A DNA stretch of 64,000 bases, from the NCBI RefSeq assembly GCF_001854885.1, contig NZ_MDDV01000035.1:1-64000 (forward strand), in the 5' to 3' direction. The position numbers and the translations under genes are program-made. The stretch's first letter is position 1, and every line of letters begins with the position of its first letter. This document shows, one piece after another, positions 17,278 through 26,890 of this stretch. The notes under the pieces are model-generated. The model was not told the origin of the DNA. It searched no databases and saw nothing but the letters and a program-made list of their open reading frames with translations. The DNA comes from Ensifer sp. LCM 4579 (GTDB taxonomy: Bacteria; Pseudomonadota; Alphaproteobacteria; Rhizobiales; Rhizobiaceae).

Positions 17278-18273
17278 TCAGGCGGAGGCTTCCAGCACGA
17301 TGTTGGCAGCGCTTTCCTTCAGCTCGACCCCAAAGGCGCGCTGGTAGTGCTCGGCAACCAGCGGCCGCTCCAGCTCGTCGCATTTGTTGAGGAAGGTCAC
17401 GCGGAAGGCAAACGCCACGTCGCCGAAGATGTATGCGTTTTCCGCCCAGGTGATCACCGTGCGCGGGCTCATCACCGTCGAGAGATCGCCGTTGATGAAA
17501 GCGGCGCGTGTCAGATCCGCGACGCGCACCATCTTCGATACGGTCTCGCGACCCTTGTCGGCCGCGAATCCCTTGACCTTGGCGGCGACGATGTCGACTT
17601 CCTTGTCGTGCGGCAGGTAATTGAGCGTGGTTACGATCGACCAGCGGTCCATCTGCGCCTGATTGATCTGCTGCGTGCCGTGGTAGAGACCGGTGGTGTC
17701 GCCGAGGCCGATCGTGTTGGCGGTCGCGAACAGGCGGAAGGCCGGGTGCGGGCGAATGACCCGGCTCTGGTCGAGAAGCGTCAGCCGGCCTGAGGATTCG
17801 AGTACCCGCTGGATGACGAACATGACGTCGGGGCGACCGGCGTCATACTCGTCGAAGACGAGCGCGACGTTGTGCTGGTAGGCCCAGGGAAGAATGCCGT
17901 CCTTGAATTCCGTCACCTGCAGGCCGTCCTTGACGACGATCGCATCCTTGCCGACGAGATCGATCCGGCTGACATGGCTATCGAGATTGATGCGCACGCA
18001 GGGCCAGTTCAGCCTTGCGGCCACCTGCTCGATATGGGTCGACTTGCCGGTGCCATGATAGCCCGCAACCATGACGCGGCGATTGTGGGCGAAGCCTGCA
18101 AGAATGGCGAGTGTCGTTTCCCGGTCGAAAAGATAATCCGGATCGAGATCGGGCACATAGGCATCGCCCTTGGAATAGGCGGGAACGCGCAAATCCGTGT
18201 CGATGCCAAAAACCTCCCGGACCGAAATCGTCGTGTCGGGGAGGTTTGAAATGTCGAGGTCAATCTTGCTCAT
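17278..18273 (-). CDS. cobS: Aerobic cobaltochelatase subunit CobS
   Basis: A 331-residue AAA+ ATPase that with CobT drives cobalt insertion by CobN. Walker [10 protein letters not shown] is at residues 71-79, Walker [12 protein letters not shown] near 140, and sensor-1 FATANT follows. The ATG at 18273 has GGAG five bases upstream; the ATG directly before it would be too close. It lies 90 bp before cobT on the same strand. CobN is not in the window. Confidence 0.95.
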   Translation of the reverse strand: MSKIDLDISNLPDTTISVREVFGIDTDLRVPAYSKGDAYVPDLDPDYLFDRETTLAILAGFAHNRRVMVAGYHGTGKSTHIEQVAARLNWPCVRINLDSHVSRIDLVGKDAIVVKDGLQVTEFKDGILPWAYQHNVALVFDEYDAGRPDVMFVIQRVLESSGRLTLLDQSRVIRPHPAFRLFATANTIGLGDTTGLYHGTQQINQAQMDRWSIVTTLNYLPHDKEVDIVAAKVKGFAADKGRETVSKMVRVADLTRAAFINGDLSTVMSPRTVITWAENAYIFGDVAFAFRVTFLNKCDELERPLVAEHYQRAFGVELKESAANIVLEASA

Positions 18274-18349
18274 CATGTCTCCAGAGCGGCCGCCGAACGG
18301 CACCCGCGCATTCGCCTGCGAAATGTGCTTTCTGTAATAATCCGCGTTG

Positions 18350-18976
18350 TTAGCAGAAACCAGCCTGTTTTAACAATTGGTAGGCCTGAATGACGGCTCG
18401 GAAACGGTCTTCCGAGCCTCTGTCTCCGCCGTTCGCGTCGGGGTGATGCTTCTTGACGAGTTCCTTGTAGGCCGCCTTGATATCGGCCGTCGTTGCCGAG
18501 GCTGCAAGTCCGAGCGTTTCGAAAGCCTTGGCCTCGAGCGTCTTCAGCTTGCGCAGCCGCGGCTCGTGCCGGCTCGAGCGGGCGCGCGCTTCGTTGAAGA
18601 AGCCGAACGGGTCGCGCATGCGCGCCTGCGCACCCGCACTGCCGGAGCGCGTCTGCGATTGCGTGGGACCTTTCCCGGCATTCTTGTTGACACCGACTGT
18701 CCAGGTGGGTCGATGCCCGGTCACGGCCTCCTTCTGGTAGCGCGCAATCTCGGAATCCGAGAGGCCCGAGAAATAATTGTAACCCTTGTTGTATTCCTTC
18801 ACATGCTCGAAACAGAAGAGGAAATACTCGCCTTCGGCATTGCGACCGACGGGCGCCCGATGCACTCCATTCTTGTCGCAACCGTCCCACTGGCACACGT
18901 GCACGGTCGACTCGACGCGCGCTTCGCGCTTTGGGCGCGTGCGGATGCGGTCGAAGTATTTTGAATCGAGTTTCAT
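18350..18976 (-). CDS. J-domain (DnaJ-like) protein
   Basis: A 208-residue protein with a C-terminal J domain at about residues 148-208, which keeps the essential HPD ([11 protein letters not shown]). The N-terminal part contains a CQWDGC...FCFEH cysteine/histidine segment that may bind zinc. This architecture is common next to cobS in rhizobia. It probably stimulates DnaK on a specific client; cobaltochelatase assembly is only a guess. Two ATGs (18976 and 18985) are possible. Confidence 0.87.
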   Translation of the reverse strand: MKLDSKYFDRIRTRPKREARVESTVHVCQWDGCDKNGVHRAPVGRNAEGEYFLFCFEHVKEYNKGYNYFSGLSDSEIARYQKEAVTGHRPTWTVGVNKNAGKGPTQSQTRSGSAGAQARMRDPFGFFNEARARSSRHEPRLRKLKTLEAKAFETLGLAASATTADIKAAYKELVKKHHPDANGGDRGSEDRFRAVIQAYQLLKQAGFC

Positions 18977-19114
18977 GGCGCACATTATGGGGTTTGCGAC
19001 AGGTCACAACAAGAATTGACAAAGCGGAATGTTGCTGGCTTTGTGCGGGTATTTTGCACCATCAAGGCATCGCGCCCCGCGCTGACGCAGCAAACAGGGA
19101 AATGGGACGGAAGC

Positions 19115-19396
19115 ATGTCGCTGCAAAGCCGGATCGAGCAGAAGCTTGTGGAAGCGTTTCATCCCGAACGGCTCGCGGTCATCAACGAAAGCCATCTTCA
19201 TGCCGGCCATCAGCCGGGCTTTGACGGCGGCGGCGAGACCCATATACGCGTCCGCATCGTCGCAAGCGCGTTTTCAGGCATGAGCCGCGTGGCGCGCCAC
19301 CGCGCCATCAACGATCTTTTGAAGCCGGAACTCGATGCCGGCCTGCATGCGCTCGCGGTCGAGCCCGCCGCCCCCGGTGAACCGACGCGCTGGTGA
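19115..19396 (+). CDS. BolA family protein
   Basis: A 93-residue BolA/IbaG-type protein. The family motif HAGHQPGFDGGGETH precedes the conserved helix-turn-helix segment (SRVARHRAINDLL) and the C-terminal HALAVEP. BolA proteins bind [2Fe-2S] clusters with monothiol glutaredoxins and affect morphology and iron status. The ATG at 19115 with GGGACGG upstream is chosen. It is divergent from the J-domain gene. Confidence 0.92.
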   Translation: MSLQSRIEQKLVEAFHPERLAVINESHLHAGHQPGFDGGGETHIRVRIVASAFSGMSRVARHRAINDLLKPELDAGLHALAVEPAAPGEPTRW

Positions 19397-19435
19397 TCAA
19401 CTTCGCCGGTGATGTCGGGAAAAGCAACGCGCCGG

Positions 19436-19808
19436 CTAGAGCCTTTCCGGGTTAAATGGAAACATTCTGCCGGAGCAGGTTTTCGTCAGGGCAGAGGCGA
19501 TTGCCGCAGGTCGTACCCGTAGGTACGGCCGAGGCGATCGCCTCTGATCCTGGCGGAAAGATGCCCGGCCCACTGCATGTCTCCTTGAATCGACCGATTC
19601 AAGGACAAAGACATGCAGCAATTCAAAGTGCTACAGCGACCTTTGCGCGTCCTATGGGACGCGCGGCGCTGTAGGGCTGGCTGAAGCGGGCGGCCTGTTT
19701 GCCCGGCTGGCTTGGCCGTATGCTTGGCTACGCCGCGCGCCAGCCGGGCAAACATTCCGCTCCGCTTGAGCCAACAGAATCGTTTCCATTTAACCCGGAA
19801 AGGCTCTA
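19436..19808. repeat. 373-bp composite inverted-repeat element
   Basis: Terminal arms 19436-19469 and 19775-19808 are reverse complements over about 34 bp with one inserted base (CTAGAGCCTTTCCGGGTTAA...). Inside lie: a hairpin built on CAGAGGCGAT/ATCGCCTCTG around 19493-19545; a standard mosaic core with 'gtgctacagcgacctttgcg' (about 19629-19675); and a second inverted pair around TTTGCCCGGCTGGC/GCCAGCCGGGCAAA (about 19697-19752). It has no coding capacity. It fills the bolA/corC-like gap, and its outer CTAG supplies the stop codon of the neighbouring gene. Confidence 0.85.
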
Positions 19809-21110
19809 GGCCGTCGGCGCGTCGTCGGCGGCACGGATGCGCAGCTTGGTGATCCGGTTCTTGACTCGTTTCATGACGGTGAAGCGCTTGCCGTAAAATG
19901 TGAAAGCCTGCCGCTCCTCCGGGATGCTCTTCGATTCATGAATGACGAGGCCGGCGACCGTCGTCGCCTCTTCGTCCGGCAGCGACCAGTCGAGCGCGCG
20001 GTTAAGGTCGCGGATCGGAACCGACCCATCGACGACGATCGAGCCGTCAGCCTCCTGCCGGACGCCCTGAATGTCGAGGTCGTGCTCGTCGGCTATGTCG
20101 CCGACGATCTCCTCGAGAATGTCCTCGAGCGTGACCAGCCCCTGCACCTGGCCGTATTCGTCGACGACGATGGCCAGATGGAGCTTGCGGCGGAGGAAGG
20201 CGTTGAGCTGGTCCTTGAGGTTGGTCGTATCCGGAACGAACCAGGGCTTCTGTGCAATCTTGACGATGTCCAGCGTCTGCGGCTCCACATTCGGCTCGGC
20301 CAATGCCCGCAGCAGGTCCTTGGAGTGGACGACGCCGACAATGTTGTCGGTCGAGCCGCGCCACAGCGGTAGCCGCGTGAACGGACTTTCGAGGATATCC
20401 CGCACGCAAACATCAGGCGGATCGTCGGCATTGATCGCGCGCATGGCGGTGCGGTGGATCATGACATCAGACACTTCGAGTTCGCCGAGATCGAGCACGC
20501 CGCCCAGTCGGTCGCGGTCGGCCTTGATCACCGCTCCCTCGCGATGCAGCAGGTCGACCGCGCCCCGCAATTCCTCGTGTGCCGAAAGCATGGGCATGTC
20601 GGAGGCGAGATTGACGCCGAAGAGGTTCAGGATGCGCCGGACGATCGCGTTGACGAGAGACGAAACCGGCCCGGCGACGGCGACGAAGGGCCGGACCACC
20701 GGCGCCACGGTGAGGGCAAAGCGATCGGGCGAGGCGATCGCCCAGCTCTTCGGCAACACTTCGGAAAAGATGACCAGCAGCACCGTCATCGCGAAGGTCG
20801 CTATCGCCACGCCGGAATCGCCGACGAGGCCGATCAGCAGACTCGTCGTCAGCGAGGATGCGAGAATATTGACGAGGTTGTTGCCGATGAGCAGCGTGCC
20901 GATCAGGCGATCGCGCCGCTCGATCAGCCGGTTGACGATCCCCGCCCGCTCGTCCCCATTGCTTTCCAGCGTGTGCATGCGCGACCGGGAGGCGGCGGTC
21001 AAGGCGGTCTCGGACCCGGAGAAGAATGCCGAGAGCACGAGAAGAGCGGTGACGGAAACCAGGGATAGCCAATAGTCCGCCACGAAGGTCAATAAAGCGT
21101 CGCTGCTCAT
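19806..21110 (-). CDS. CorC/HlyC (TlyC) family CBS-domain membrane protein
   Basis: A 434-residue protein. An N-terminal CNNM/DUF21 membrane domain (three to four helices, residues 10-165, with FFSGSETALTAASRSRM) is followed by two CBS domains (about 200-330, with GLVTLEDILEEIVGDI) and a C-terminal CorC_HlyC domain (about 345-425). Family members are proposed divalent-cation transporters or regulators. The old 'hemolysin' label is probably misleading. It overlaps aroB by 4 bp, and its stop codon lies in the end of the inverted-repeat element. Confidence 0.9.
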   Translation of the reverse strand: MSSDALLTFVADYWLSLVSVTALLVLSAFFSGSETALTAASRSRMHTLESNGDERAGIVNRLIERRDRLIGTLLIGNNLVNILASSLTTSLLIGLVGDSGVAIATFAMTVLLVIFSEVLPKSWAIASPDRFALTVAPVVRPFVAVAGPVSSLVNAIVRRILNLFGVNLASDMPMLSAHEELRGAVDLLHREGAVIKADRDRLGGVLDLGELEVSDVMIHRTAMRAINADDPPDVCVRDILESPFTRLPLWRGSTDNIVGVVHSKDLLRALAEPNVEPQTLDIVKIAQKPWFVPDTTNLKDQLNAFLRRKLHLAIVVDEYGQVQGLVTLEDILEEIVGDIADEHDLDIQGVRQEADGSIVVDGSVPIRDLNRALDWSLPDEEATTVAGLVIHESKSIPEERQAFTFYGKRFTVMKRVKNRITKLRIRAADDAPTA

Positions 21111-22237
21111 TGCGGGTGCTTTTCCTCAAGAAAGCTCAAGACTTCGGAGGCCGGCACATCGTCGGCCACGAAGGAATGCCCGATGCCGCGCGTTAGAATG
21201 AAGGTGAGCTTGCCGCCCTTTACTTTCTTGTCCTGTGCGATCGCCTCCATCAGCCGCTCCGCCGGCGGCAGCACCCCGGGGATCTCTGCCATCCGCGTCG
21301 GGAGTCCTACGGCCCTGAGGTGGGCTTCGACCCGCCGCGCATCGTCCGGGCTTGCGAGATTCATCCGCGCGGAGAATTCGTGCGCCAGTACCATGCCGAT
21401 CGCGACGCCCTCTCCGTGCACCAGACGGTTACTGTCATATTCAGTGGCTGCTTCGAGCGCGTGTCCGAAAGTATGGCCGAGATTGAGAAGCGCCCGCAGG
21501 CCGTTCTCGCGCTCGTCGGCCGCCACGACATCGGCCTTTGCCTGGCAGCTCACGGCAATCGCCTCGATCCGCGCGGCCCCCCCGGCGAAAACCGCCTGCC
21601 AATTCTGTTCCAGCCAATGGAAGAATTCGGGCTTGTCGATCAAACCGTATTTCGCCACCTCCGCATAACCGGCCCGGAATTCACGCGGACTCAGCGTGTC
21701 GAGCACGCCCGTGTCGGCCAGAACGAGATCCGGCTGATGGAAGACGCCGATCAAGTTCTTTCCGTGCGGCGAGTTGATACCGGTCTTGCCGCCGACGGAG
21801 GAATCCACCTGGGCCAGCAGCGAGGTCGGGATCTGGATGAACCGCGAACCGCGGCGCACGATGCCGGCGGCAAAGCCGGTGAGATCGCCGATCACGCCGC
21901 CGCCGAGCGCGACCACGGCGTCGTTGCGCTCGATCCTAGCGCCGAGAATGGCGTCGCAAACCGGTATGAGACAAGCGAAGCTCTTGGTCTTCTCCCCCGC
22001 GGGCAGGACCAGCGAGACGGCCTCGATGCCGCTTTGCGCCAGGCTCGCCATCAGCGGTTCGAGGTAACACGGCGCGACATTCTCATCGGTGATAACGGCC
22101 ACCCTGCGGCCCTTGAGGCGTGCGGCGATCTCCCGACCCGCCGCCGCGATCAGCCCGGGGCCGATGAGGATGTCGTAGGACCGGTCTCCGAGATTCACGC
22201 GGACCGAGCGTTCGGCGGAAATCATCTGGCTCATCAT
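21107..22237 (-). CDS. aroB: 3-dehydroquinate synthase
   Basis: A 376-residue shikimate-pathway enzyme that converts DAHP to 3-dehydroquinate with NAD and a divalent metal. The NAD motif ALGGGVIGDLTGF, the QIPTSLLAQVDSSVGGKTGIN loop, and the metal ligands (AEVAKYG, NLGHTFGHALE, LVHGEGVAIGM) are all present. The ATG at 22237 overlaps the aroK stop (ATGATGA); ATGs at 22234 and 22225 are alternatives. It is the middle gene of aroK-aroB-corC-like. Confidence 0.95.
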   Translation of the reverse strand: MMSQMISAERSVRVNLGDRSYDILIGPGLIAAAGREIAARLKGRRVAVITDENVAPCYLEPLMASLAQSGIEAVSLVLPAGEKTKSFACLIPVCDAILGARIERNDAVVALGGGVIGDLTGFAAGIVRRGSRFIQIPTSLLAQVDSSVGGKTGINSPHGKNLIGVFHQPDLVLADTGVLDTLSPREFRAGYAEVAKYGLIDKPEFFHWLEQNWQAVFAGGAARIEAIAVSCQAKADVVAADERENGLRALLNLGHTFGHALEAATEYDSNRLVHGEGVAIGMVLAHEFSARMNLASPDDARRVEAHLRAVGLPTRMAEIPGVLPPAERLMEAIAQDKKVKGGKLTFILTRGIGHSFVADDVPASEVLSFLEEKHPQ

Positions 22238-22821
22238 GGGGTCTCGGCTTTCTTGCAATCGGCGATGGCGGCGAGGACCTCCTCGACCATCATTTCCTTC
22301 TTCACGTCGCGCGAGAGGACGACGAGGTCCGCCTCGGCATAGATCGGATAGCGCGCCCGCATCAGGTTTTCGAGCGTCTGTTTGGGATTCTCCGTTTTCA
22401 GAAGCGGTCGGGTGTCGCGCTTGTTCACCCGCTCCCAGAGCACGTCGAGTTCGGCATTGAGCCAGACCGTCAGGCCGCCCTTCTTGATCTGCCGTCGCGA
22501 GCGCTCGTTGACATAGGCTCCGCCGCCGGTCGAGACGACACGTGGTCCCGAGCGCAATAGCCGTTTCAGCACGCGCGCCTCGAGCGCCCGGAACTCTTCC
22601 TCGCCATAGGCGGCGAAAAGTTCGCTGATCGTCATGCGCGAAACCCGCTCGATCTCGTGGTCGGAGTCGACGAAGGGAACGCCGAGCGCCTGGGCCGTCA
22701 TCCGGCCGATCGCCGATTTACCCGCTCCCATCAGGCCGATGAAGATGAGATTGCGCCTACCGAGGGCGCGCTTCGCCCGCTCGGCAAGCGTCGCGGAAAC
22801 CGGTTCGGTCACGTCGTTCAT
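22234..22821 (-). CDS. aroK: Shikimate kinase
   Basis: A 195-residue kinase that makes shikimate-3-phosphate. The P-loop GLMGAGKS is at residues 29-36, DSDHEIER (Mg and shikimate binding) near 52, VSTGGGAY near 95, and the lid region with RDTRPLL near 135. It overlaps aroB by 4 bp. Confidence 0.95.
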   Translation of the reverse strand: MNDVTEPVSATLAERAKRALGRRNLIFIGLMGAGKSAIGRMTAQALGVPFVDSDHEIERVSRMTISELFAAYGEEEFRALEARVLKRLLRSGPRVVSTGGGAYVNERSRRQIKKGGLTVWLNAELDVLWERVNKRDTRPLLKTENPKQTLENLMRARYPIYAEADLVVLSRDVKKEMMVEEVLAAIADCKKAETP

Positions 22822-22931
22822 TGCGCTTCATAGTCCCCATTCCATTCCGGTATCGACAAATCGGCGAAGGGCGTCAAGTCGTCGCCAAGGGCCGCCGGGC
22901 GCTTCGTGAACGCGCCGTCGGGGGCATTCAT
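22818..22931 (-). CDS. Possible small ORF coupled to aroK
   Basis: A 37-codon frame starting ATG at 22931 (MNAPDGAFTKRP) whose TGA overlaps the aroK ATG in the ATGA arrangement typical of this operon. The frame is open up to 23000. I recognise no family and see no strong ribosome site, so it may be chance. Confidence 0.22.
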   Translation of the reverse strand: MNAPDGAFTKRPAALGDDLTPFADLSIPEWNGDYEAQ

Positions 22932-23014
22932 ATTGTCGCTGGCCTTTTCAATGCGCAAATGTCGCAAGCGCATCTTGAGCGGCAGCGCAGCATCTGGCAC
23001 GGATGAAGGGTCTC

Positions 23015-23118
23015 GGCTGCATGCCTGCCTGGTCGACTTCGCCCTGAGGAGAAGGACATGCAGCGTTTCAACATGCTACAGCGACCATTGCGCATCGGAA
23101 AAAGTCGCGGCGCTGTAG
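23015..23118. repeat. Mosaic intergenic repeat
   Basis: An outer stem (GCTGCATG with CATGCAGC, about 23017-23065) is followed by the core 'atgctacagcgaccattgcgc' and 'gtcgcggcgctgtag'. It lies just before the small membrane protein gene at 23130. Confidence 0.75.
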
Positions 23119-23129
23119 AGGAGATCGAA

Positions 23130-23279
23130 ATGCCGACCCTGTTCCGATTCCTGTTCTTCTGTGCCGTCGTCGCCGGCATGGTCTATGCTACGATGCTGGC
23201 GCTCGTCACCTTCGTCGAGCCGGTGGAACGGGATGTTACCGTGCGTATTCCCTCCGAGCGGATCAACGAGCCGCAATGA
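23130..23279 (+). CDS. Small single-pass membrane protein upstream of xerD
   Basis: A 49-residue protein: one hydrophobic helix (about residues 4-27, [12 protein letters not shown]...), then a short polar tail with [16 protein letters not shown]. The TGA overlaps the xerD ATG (ATGA), indicating translational coupling. As far as I recall, similar proteins precede xerD in other Rhizobiales, but no function is known. The longer frame back to 23058 is repeat sequence and was excluded. Confidence 0.7.
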   Translation: MPTLFRFLFFCAVVAGMVYATMLALVTFVEPVERDVTVRIPSERINEPQ

Positions 23280-24217
23280 TGGATCTCTCAGAAGCGCACC
23301 TCGAAGCCTTCCTCGAAATGATGAGCGCCGAACGCGGCGCCGCAGTGAACACGCTGCAATCCTATGAGCGCGACCTCAAGGACGCTCTTTCCTTCCTGCG
23401 CGCGCGCGGCACACGGCTGGGCGAGGCCACCCCCGATGATCTGCGGCACTATCTCGCCGGCCTCGCCAAACAGGGCTTCAAGTCCTCATCGCAGGCACGC
23501 CGCCTCTCCTCGCTCAGGCAATTTTATAAGTTCCTCTATGCCGAAGGCCTGCGTAGCGACGATCCGACGGGCATTCTCGATGCGCCGAAAAAGGCGCGCG
23601 CGCTGCCGAAGACGCTGAGCGTCGACGACGTCACCAGGCTCATCGGCCAGGCGGAGGCAGAGGCGGCGGCCGGAGGCGAGGATGCTCTCGCGAAACTGCG
23701 CATGCATGCGCTGATCGAGCTTCTCTACGCGACCGGCATGCGCGTCAGCGAGTTGGTATCGCTGCCGGCGAGCGTGCTTTCGCAAAACGGCCGCTTCCTG
23801 GTGATCCGCGGCAAGGGCGCCAAGGAAAGGCTGGTGCCGCTCTCGCAGGCAGCGATGCGCGCCATGCGCAGCTATGGCGATGCCCTGCGGCAAAGACAGA
23901 GCAAGGAAGAGAGCCCCTGGCTGTTTCCCTCCTATGGCAAATCCGGCCACCTGCCGCGCCAGGTCTTTGCCCGCGACTTGAAGAGCCTCGCCGCGCGCGC
24001 CGGCATTCGGGTGGCGGCGATCTCTCCGCACGTGCTCCGCCATGCTTTCGCCAGTCATCTTCTCGCAAACGGTGCCGACCTTCGCGCCGTGCAGGAACTG
24101 CTCGGCCACTCGGACATTTCGACGACACAAATCTACACGCATGTGCTGGAAGAGCGGTTGCACGAGCTCGTCCAAAACCATCACCCCCTTGCCAAACAGG
24201 CGAAAAAACAGGATTAG
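23276..24217 (+). CDS. xerD: Site-specific tyrosine recombinase XerD
   Basis: A 313-residue recombinase that with XerC resolves chromosome dimers at dif. The N-terminal SAM-like core-binding domain occupies about residues 1-95 and the catalytic domain about 115-305. The catalytic set Arg (ATGMRVSEL), HVLRHAF (His-x-x-Arg), LGHSD and the nucleophile Tyr (TQIYTHV) is complete. No integrase-type mobile context is present, so this is the housekeeping enzyme. Confidence 0.94.
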   Translation: MMDLSEAHLEAFLEMMSAERGAAVNTLQSYERDLKDALSFLRARGTRLGEATPDDLRHYLAGLAKQGFKSSSQARRLSSLRQFYKFLYAEGLRSDDPTGILDAPKKARALPKTLSVDDVTRLIGQAEAEAAAGGEDALAKLRMHALIELLYATGMRVSELVSLPASVLSQNGRFLVIRGKGAKERLVPLSQAAMRAMRSYGDALRQRQSKEESPWLFPSYGKSGHLPRQVFARDLKSLAARAGIRVAAISPHVLRHAFASHLLANGADLRAVQELLGHSDISTTQIYTHVLEERLHELVQNHHPLAKQAKKQD

Positions 24218-24279
24218 GACCGCCGGACAGTTGGCGAGGCCGGGCAGTCCTTGTCGCAAAACGATCGGAAACGCATCTC

Positions 24280-25233
24280 ATGCACAACTATCTCGACTTC
24301 GAAAAACCCATCTCTGATCTCGAGGGCAAGATTCTCGAACTGAAGAAACTCGCCAGCGAAGACGAGAGCGTGAACACGTCCGACGAGATCGCAAGGCTCG
24401 AGAGCCGCGTCCGCGATGCGATGGTCGAGATCTATTCCAGGTTGTCGCCGTGGCAGAAGACCCAGGTCGCCCGCCATCCTTCGCGCCCGCATTTCCTCGA
24501 TTATGCCACCGAGCTCTTCAGCGAATTCACGCCGCTGGCCGGCGACCGCAATTTCGCCAATGACGATGCCATTCAGGCCGGCCTTGCGCGATTTCACGGC
24601 ACGCCCGTGGCCGTGATCGGCCAGGAGAAGGGCAACGACACCAAGTCGCGCATCAAGCACAATTTCGGCAGCCCGCGCCCGGAAGGCTACCGAAAGGCGA
24701 TCCGCGTCATGGAAATGGCCGACCGCTTCGGACTGCCGCTGATCACACTGGTCGACACCGCCGGTGCCTATCCCGGCGTCGGCGCCGAAGAGCGCGGCCA
24801 GGCCGAGGCGATCGCCCGCTCGACCGAAATGTGCCTGAACGTCAAGGTGCCGATCGTGACGGTGGTGATCGGCGAAGGCGGATCAGGCGGTGCGATCGCC
24901 ATCGCCACCGGTAACCGCGTCTATATGCTCGAGCACGCGATCTACAGCGTCATCTCGCCCGAAGGCGCCGCCTCTATCCTCTGGCGCGATTCCACCCGCG
25001 CCAAGGAGGCCGCAAGCAACATGAAGATCACCGCCGAGGACCTGAAGGCGCTCGGCGTTATCGACGGCATCATTCCCGAGCCCGTAGGCGGGGCACATCG
25101 CGATCCGCAGGCCGTGATCGAACGCACCGGCAGCGTGATTGCCGACGCGCTCAAGGAGCTTTCCGGGCGCAACGGCGACGAACTACGCGCCGATCGCCGC
25201 CAGAAGTATCTGAATATCGGCCGCAATCTCTGA
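24280..25233 (+). CDS. accA: Acetyl-CoA carboxylase carboxyltransferase subunit alpha
   Basis: A 317-residue subunit of the carboxyltransferase that makes malonyl-CoA. The N-terminus [14 protein letters not shown] is typical. The crotonase-like core shows [43 protein letters not shown] and [11 protein letters not shown]. It follows xerD by 62 bp and may be cotranscribed. Confidence 0.96.
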   Translation: MHNYLDFEKPISDLEGKILELKKLASEDESVNTSDEIARLESRVRDAMVEIYSRLSPWQKTQVARHPSRPHFLDYATELFSEFTPLAGDRNFANDDAIQAGLARFHGTPVAVIGQEKGNDTKSRIKHNFGSPRPEGYRKAIRVMEMADRFGLPLITLVDTAGAYPGVGAEERGQAEAIARSTEMCLNVKVPIVTVVIGEGGSGGAIAIATGNRVYMLEHAIYSVISPEGAASILWRDSTRAKEAASNMKITAEDLKALGVIDGIIPEPVGGAHRDPQAVIERTGSVIADALKELSGRNGDELRADRRQKYLNIGRNL

Positions 25234-25271
25234 ACCGCGGCGCCCTGCGCAGGGCTGAAAGTTCCCCTTTC

Positions 25272-25297
25272 GGCTCTGAACCATCGCGATCAGAGCC
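25272..25297 (+). terminator. Hairpin downstream of accA
   Basis: GGCTCTGA (25272-25279) and TCAGAGCC (25290-25297) form an 8-bp stem. A second palindrome, GCCCTGCGCAGGGC, sits at 25242-25255. Neither has a T-tract, so they may be transcript-stabilising or weak termination hairpins. Nothing else was seen in the 259-bp gap. Confidence 0.35.
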
Positions 25298-25492
25298 TCG
25301 CGATCGGCAACCGGAAATCGATCATGGCCAAATCTTGGCCATATTCATCGGGTCATGAAAAGCGGCATTCGCAGGCGATCCCTGCAGGGTTAAGATTTCG
25401 TGAAGAATAATCACGTAGTGATTCGTTGAAGAGCCCTTCCCCGATGGATGCGGCACTCAAGGATGGATTGTGGCAAGAACGGGCTTTCGCTG

Positions 25493-26890
25493 ATGCGTTT
25501 CAGAAATCTTGTTGTCACCGCCGCTGTCGTAGCCGCGCTTGCCGGTTGCACCAACGAGACGCTCGACTCGGTCAACATCTCCAACGTCAAGAACAAGACC
25601 GAGTACCAGCTTTCCAGCAAGCTGGTCAGCAAGATGCGCGAGCTTGGGATGCAGAAGTCGTCCCCGATACTCTTGCGCATCTTCAAGGAAGAGGGCACCC
25701 TCGAAGTCTGGAAAGCGAACACGGCAAACCGTTTCCAGCTTCTGAAGAGCTATAAGATCTGCGCCTGGTCGGGCAAGCTCGGCCCGAAGGTCAAGGAAGG
25801 CGACCGACAGGCACCGGAGGGATTCTACCCGCTTTATCCGCACCAGATGAATCCCAATTCAAGCTACTATCTGGCGATCAATACCGGTTTTCCGAACGCC
25901 TATGACAAGGCGAACAACCGCAGCGGCACGCATCTGATGATCCATGGCGCCTGCTCCTCCTCTGGGTGCTATTCCATGACCGACGAGCAGGTCATCGAGA
26001 TCTTCGCGCTGGCGCGCGACGCCTTCCGGGGGGGACAGGAAAACATCCAGCTGCAGGCCTTTCCGTTCCGCATGACGGCGGAGAACATGGCGCGTCACCG
26101 CGACAATCCGAACATCGAGTTCTGGAAGATGCTGAAGGAAGGCTACGACCAGTTCGAAGTGACGAAGCGTCCGCCGCAGGTGAACGTCTGCGAGCGGAAA
26201 TACGTCTTCAACCAGCAGAGCGACGGCACGTTCAATCCGGCCGGGCAATGCCCCGCGATGTCGACGCCGCCGGAACTGCAGGTGGCGATGGCGAATTTTG
26301 AGAAGGACTATAAGCGCGACTATGACAAGGCGCTGAAGAAATTCGAAGGCATGGTCTGGTATGAACCGACAGAGGCGGAGCGCAAGGCGGTGGTCGCCGA
26401 ACAGCGCAAGGGCCGCGAGCTCGCCTACGCGCCGACCGGCACCTCGCTCGACGCCGGCAAGCTGATGAAGGTGAGCGACCTCGAAAAGAAGGTCGCCGCA
26501 CAGAAGGAGGCCGAGGAGGCCAGGCAGGCTACGCTTATCCAGAAGGAAGCATTGGAGAAGGCGGGCCGCGAGGGACGGACCGTACCGGTTCCGGAGCCGA
26601 ACCCGATTGCGCGGCCGGTGGAACAGGCGACGCTGCAGCCGGTCCCCGCCAGGAACTCTTTCTGGAATCTGTTTTCCAACAGCGAGCCCGCGACGCCGGC
26701 CCCGGCTGCCCCGTCACCGGAACAGGCTGCCAGCCAGCCCGCACCCGTGCAACAGCCAGCGGCAGGCGCTCCGGCGGCGCCCGAAAACCCGCGTGTAGCC
26801 ACAGCGGCCGCCGGCGAAGCCGCTCCTGCCGAACAGCCTCTCACCGAACAACCGAATAAGCGCCCCTTCTGGAAGATCTGGGGCAATTGA
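25493..26890 (+). CDS. YkuD-type L,D-transpeptidase lipoprotein
   Basis: A 465-residue lipoprotein: lipobox LAGC with the acylated Cys at residue 19, then a YafK/YkuD catalytic domain. Its active-site pattern is HGACSSSGCYSM (His about 151, nucleophile Cys about 159). The C-terminal 150 residues are a charged coiled region followed by a Pro/Ala-rich low-complexity tail ending in a short hydrophobic-basic motif. Such enzymes make 3-3 crosslinks or cut lipoprotein-peptidoglycan bonds. It overlaps the TusA-like gene by one base. Confidence 0.87.
   Translation: MRFRNLVVTAAVVAALAGCTNETLDSVNISNVKNKTEYQLSSKLVSKMRELGMQKSSPILLRIFKEEGTLEVWKANTANRFQLLKSYKICAWSGKLGPKVKEGDRQAPEGFYPLYPHQMNPNSSYYLAINTGFPNAYDKANNRSGTHLMIHGACSSSGCYSMTDEQVIEIFALARDAFRGGQENIQLQAFPFRMTAENMARHRDNPNIEFWKMLKEGYDQFEVTKRPPQVNVCERKYVFNQQSDGTFNPAGQCPAMSTPPELQVAMANFEKDYKRDYDKALKKFEGMVWYEPTEAERKAVVAEQRKGRELAYAPTGTSLDAGKLMKVSDLEKKVAAQKEAEEARQATLIQKEALEKAGREGRTVPVPEPNPIARPVEQATLQPVPARNSFWNLFSNSEPATPAPAAPSPEQAASQPAPVQQPAAGAPAAPENPRVATAAAGEAAPAEQPLTEQPNKRPFWKIWGN

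Noticed and set aside
15298-18273. Cobalamin riboswitch near cobS/cobT
   Set aside because: The leaders are short and no B12-box-like sequence was recognised on either strand.
19557-19674. Short frames ending in the peptide LQRPLRV
   Set aside because: The same peptide appears at several places because it is the translated core of the mosaic repeat, not a protein family.
23276-24217. Tyrosine recombinase as a mark of a genomic island
   Set aside because: It matches chromosomal XerD in length and context (between a small conserved-looking gene and accA). No attachment repeats or cargo genes were seen. The tRNA-Met at 54.5 kb also has no adjacent integrase.
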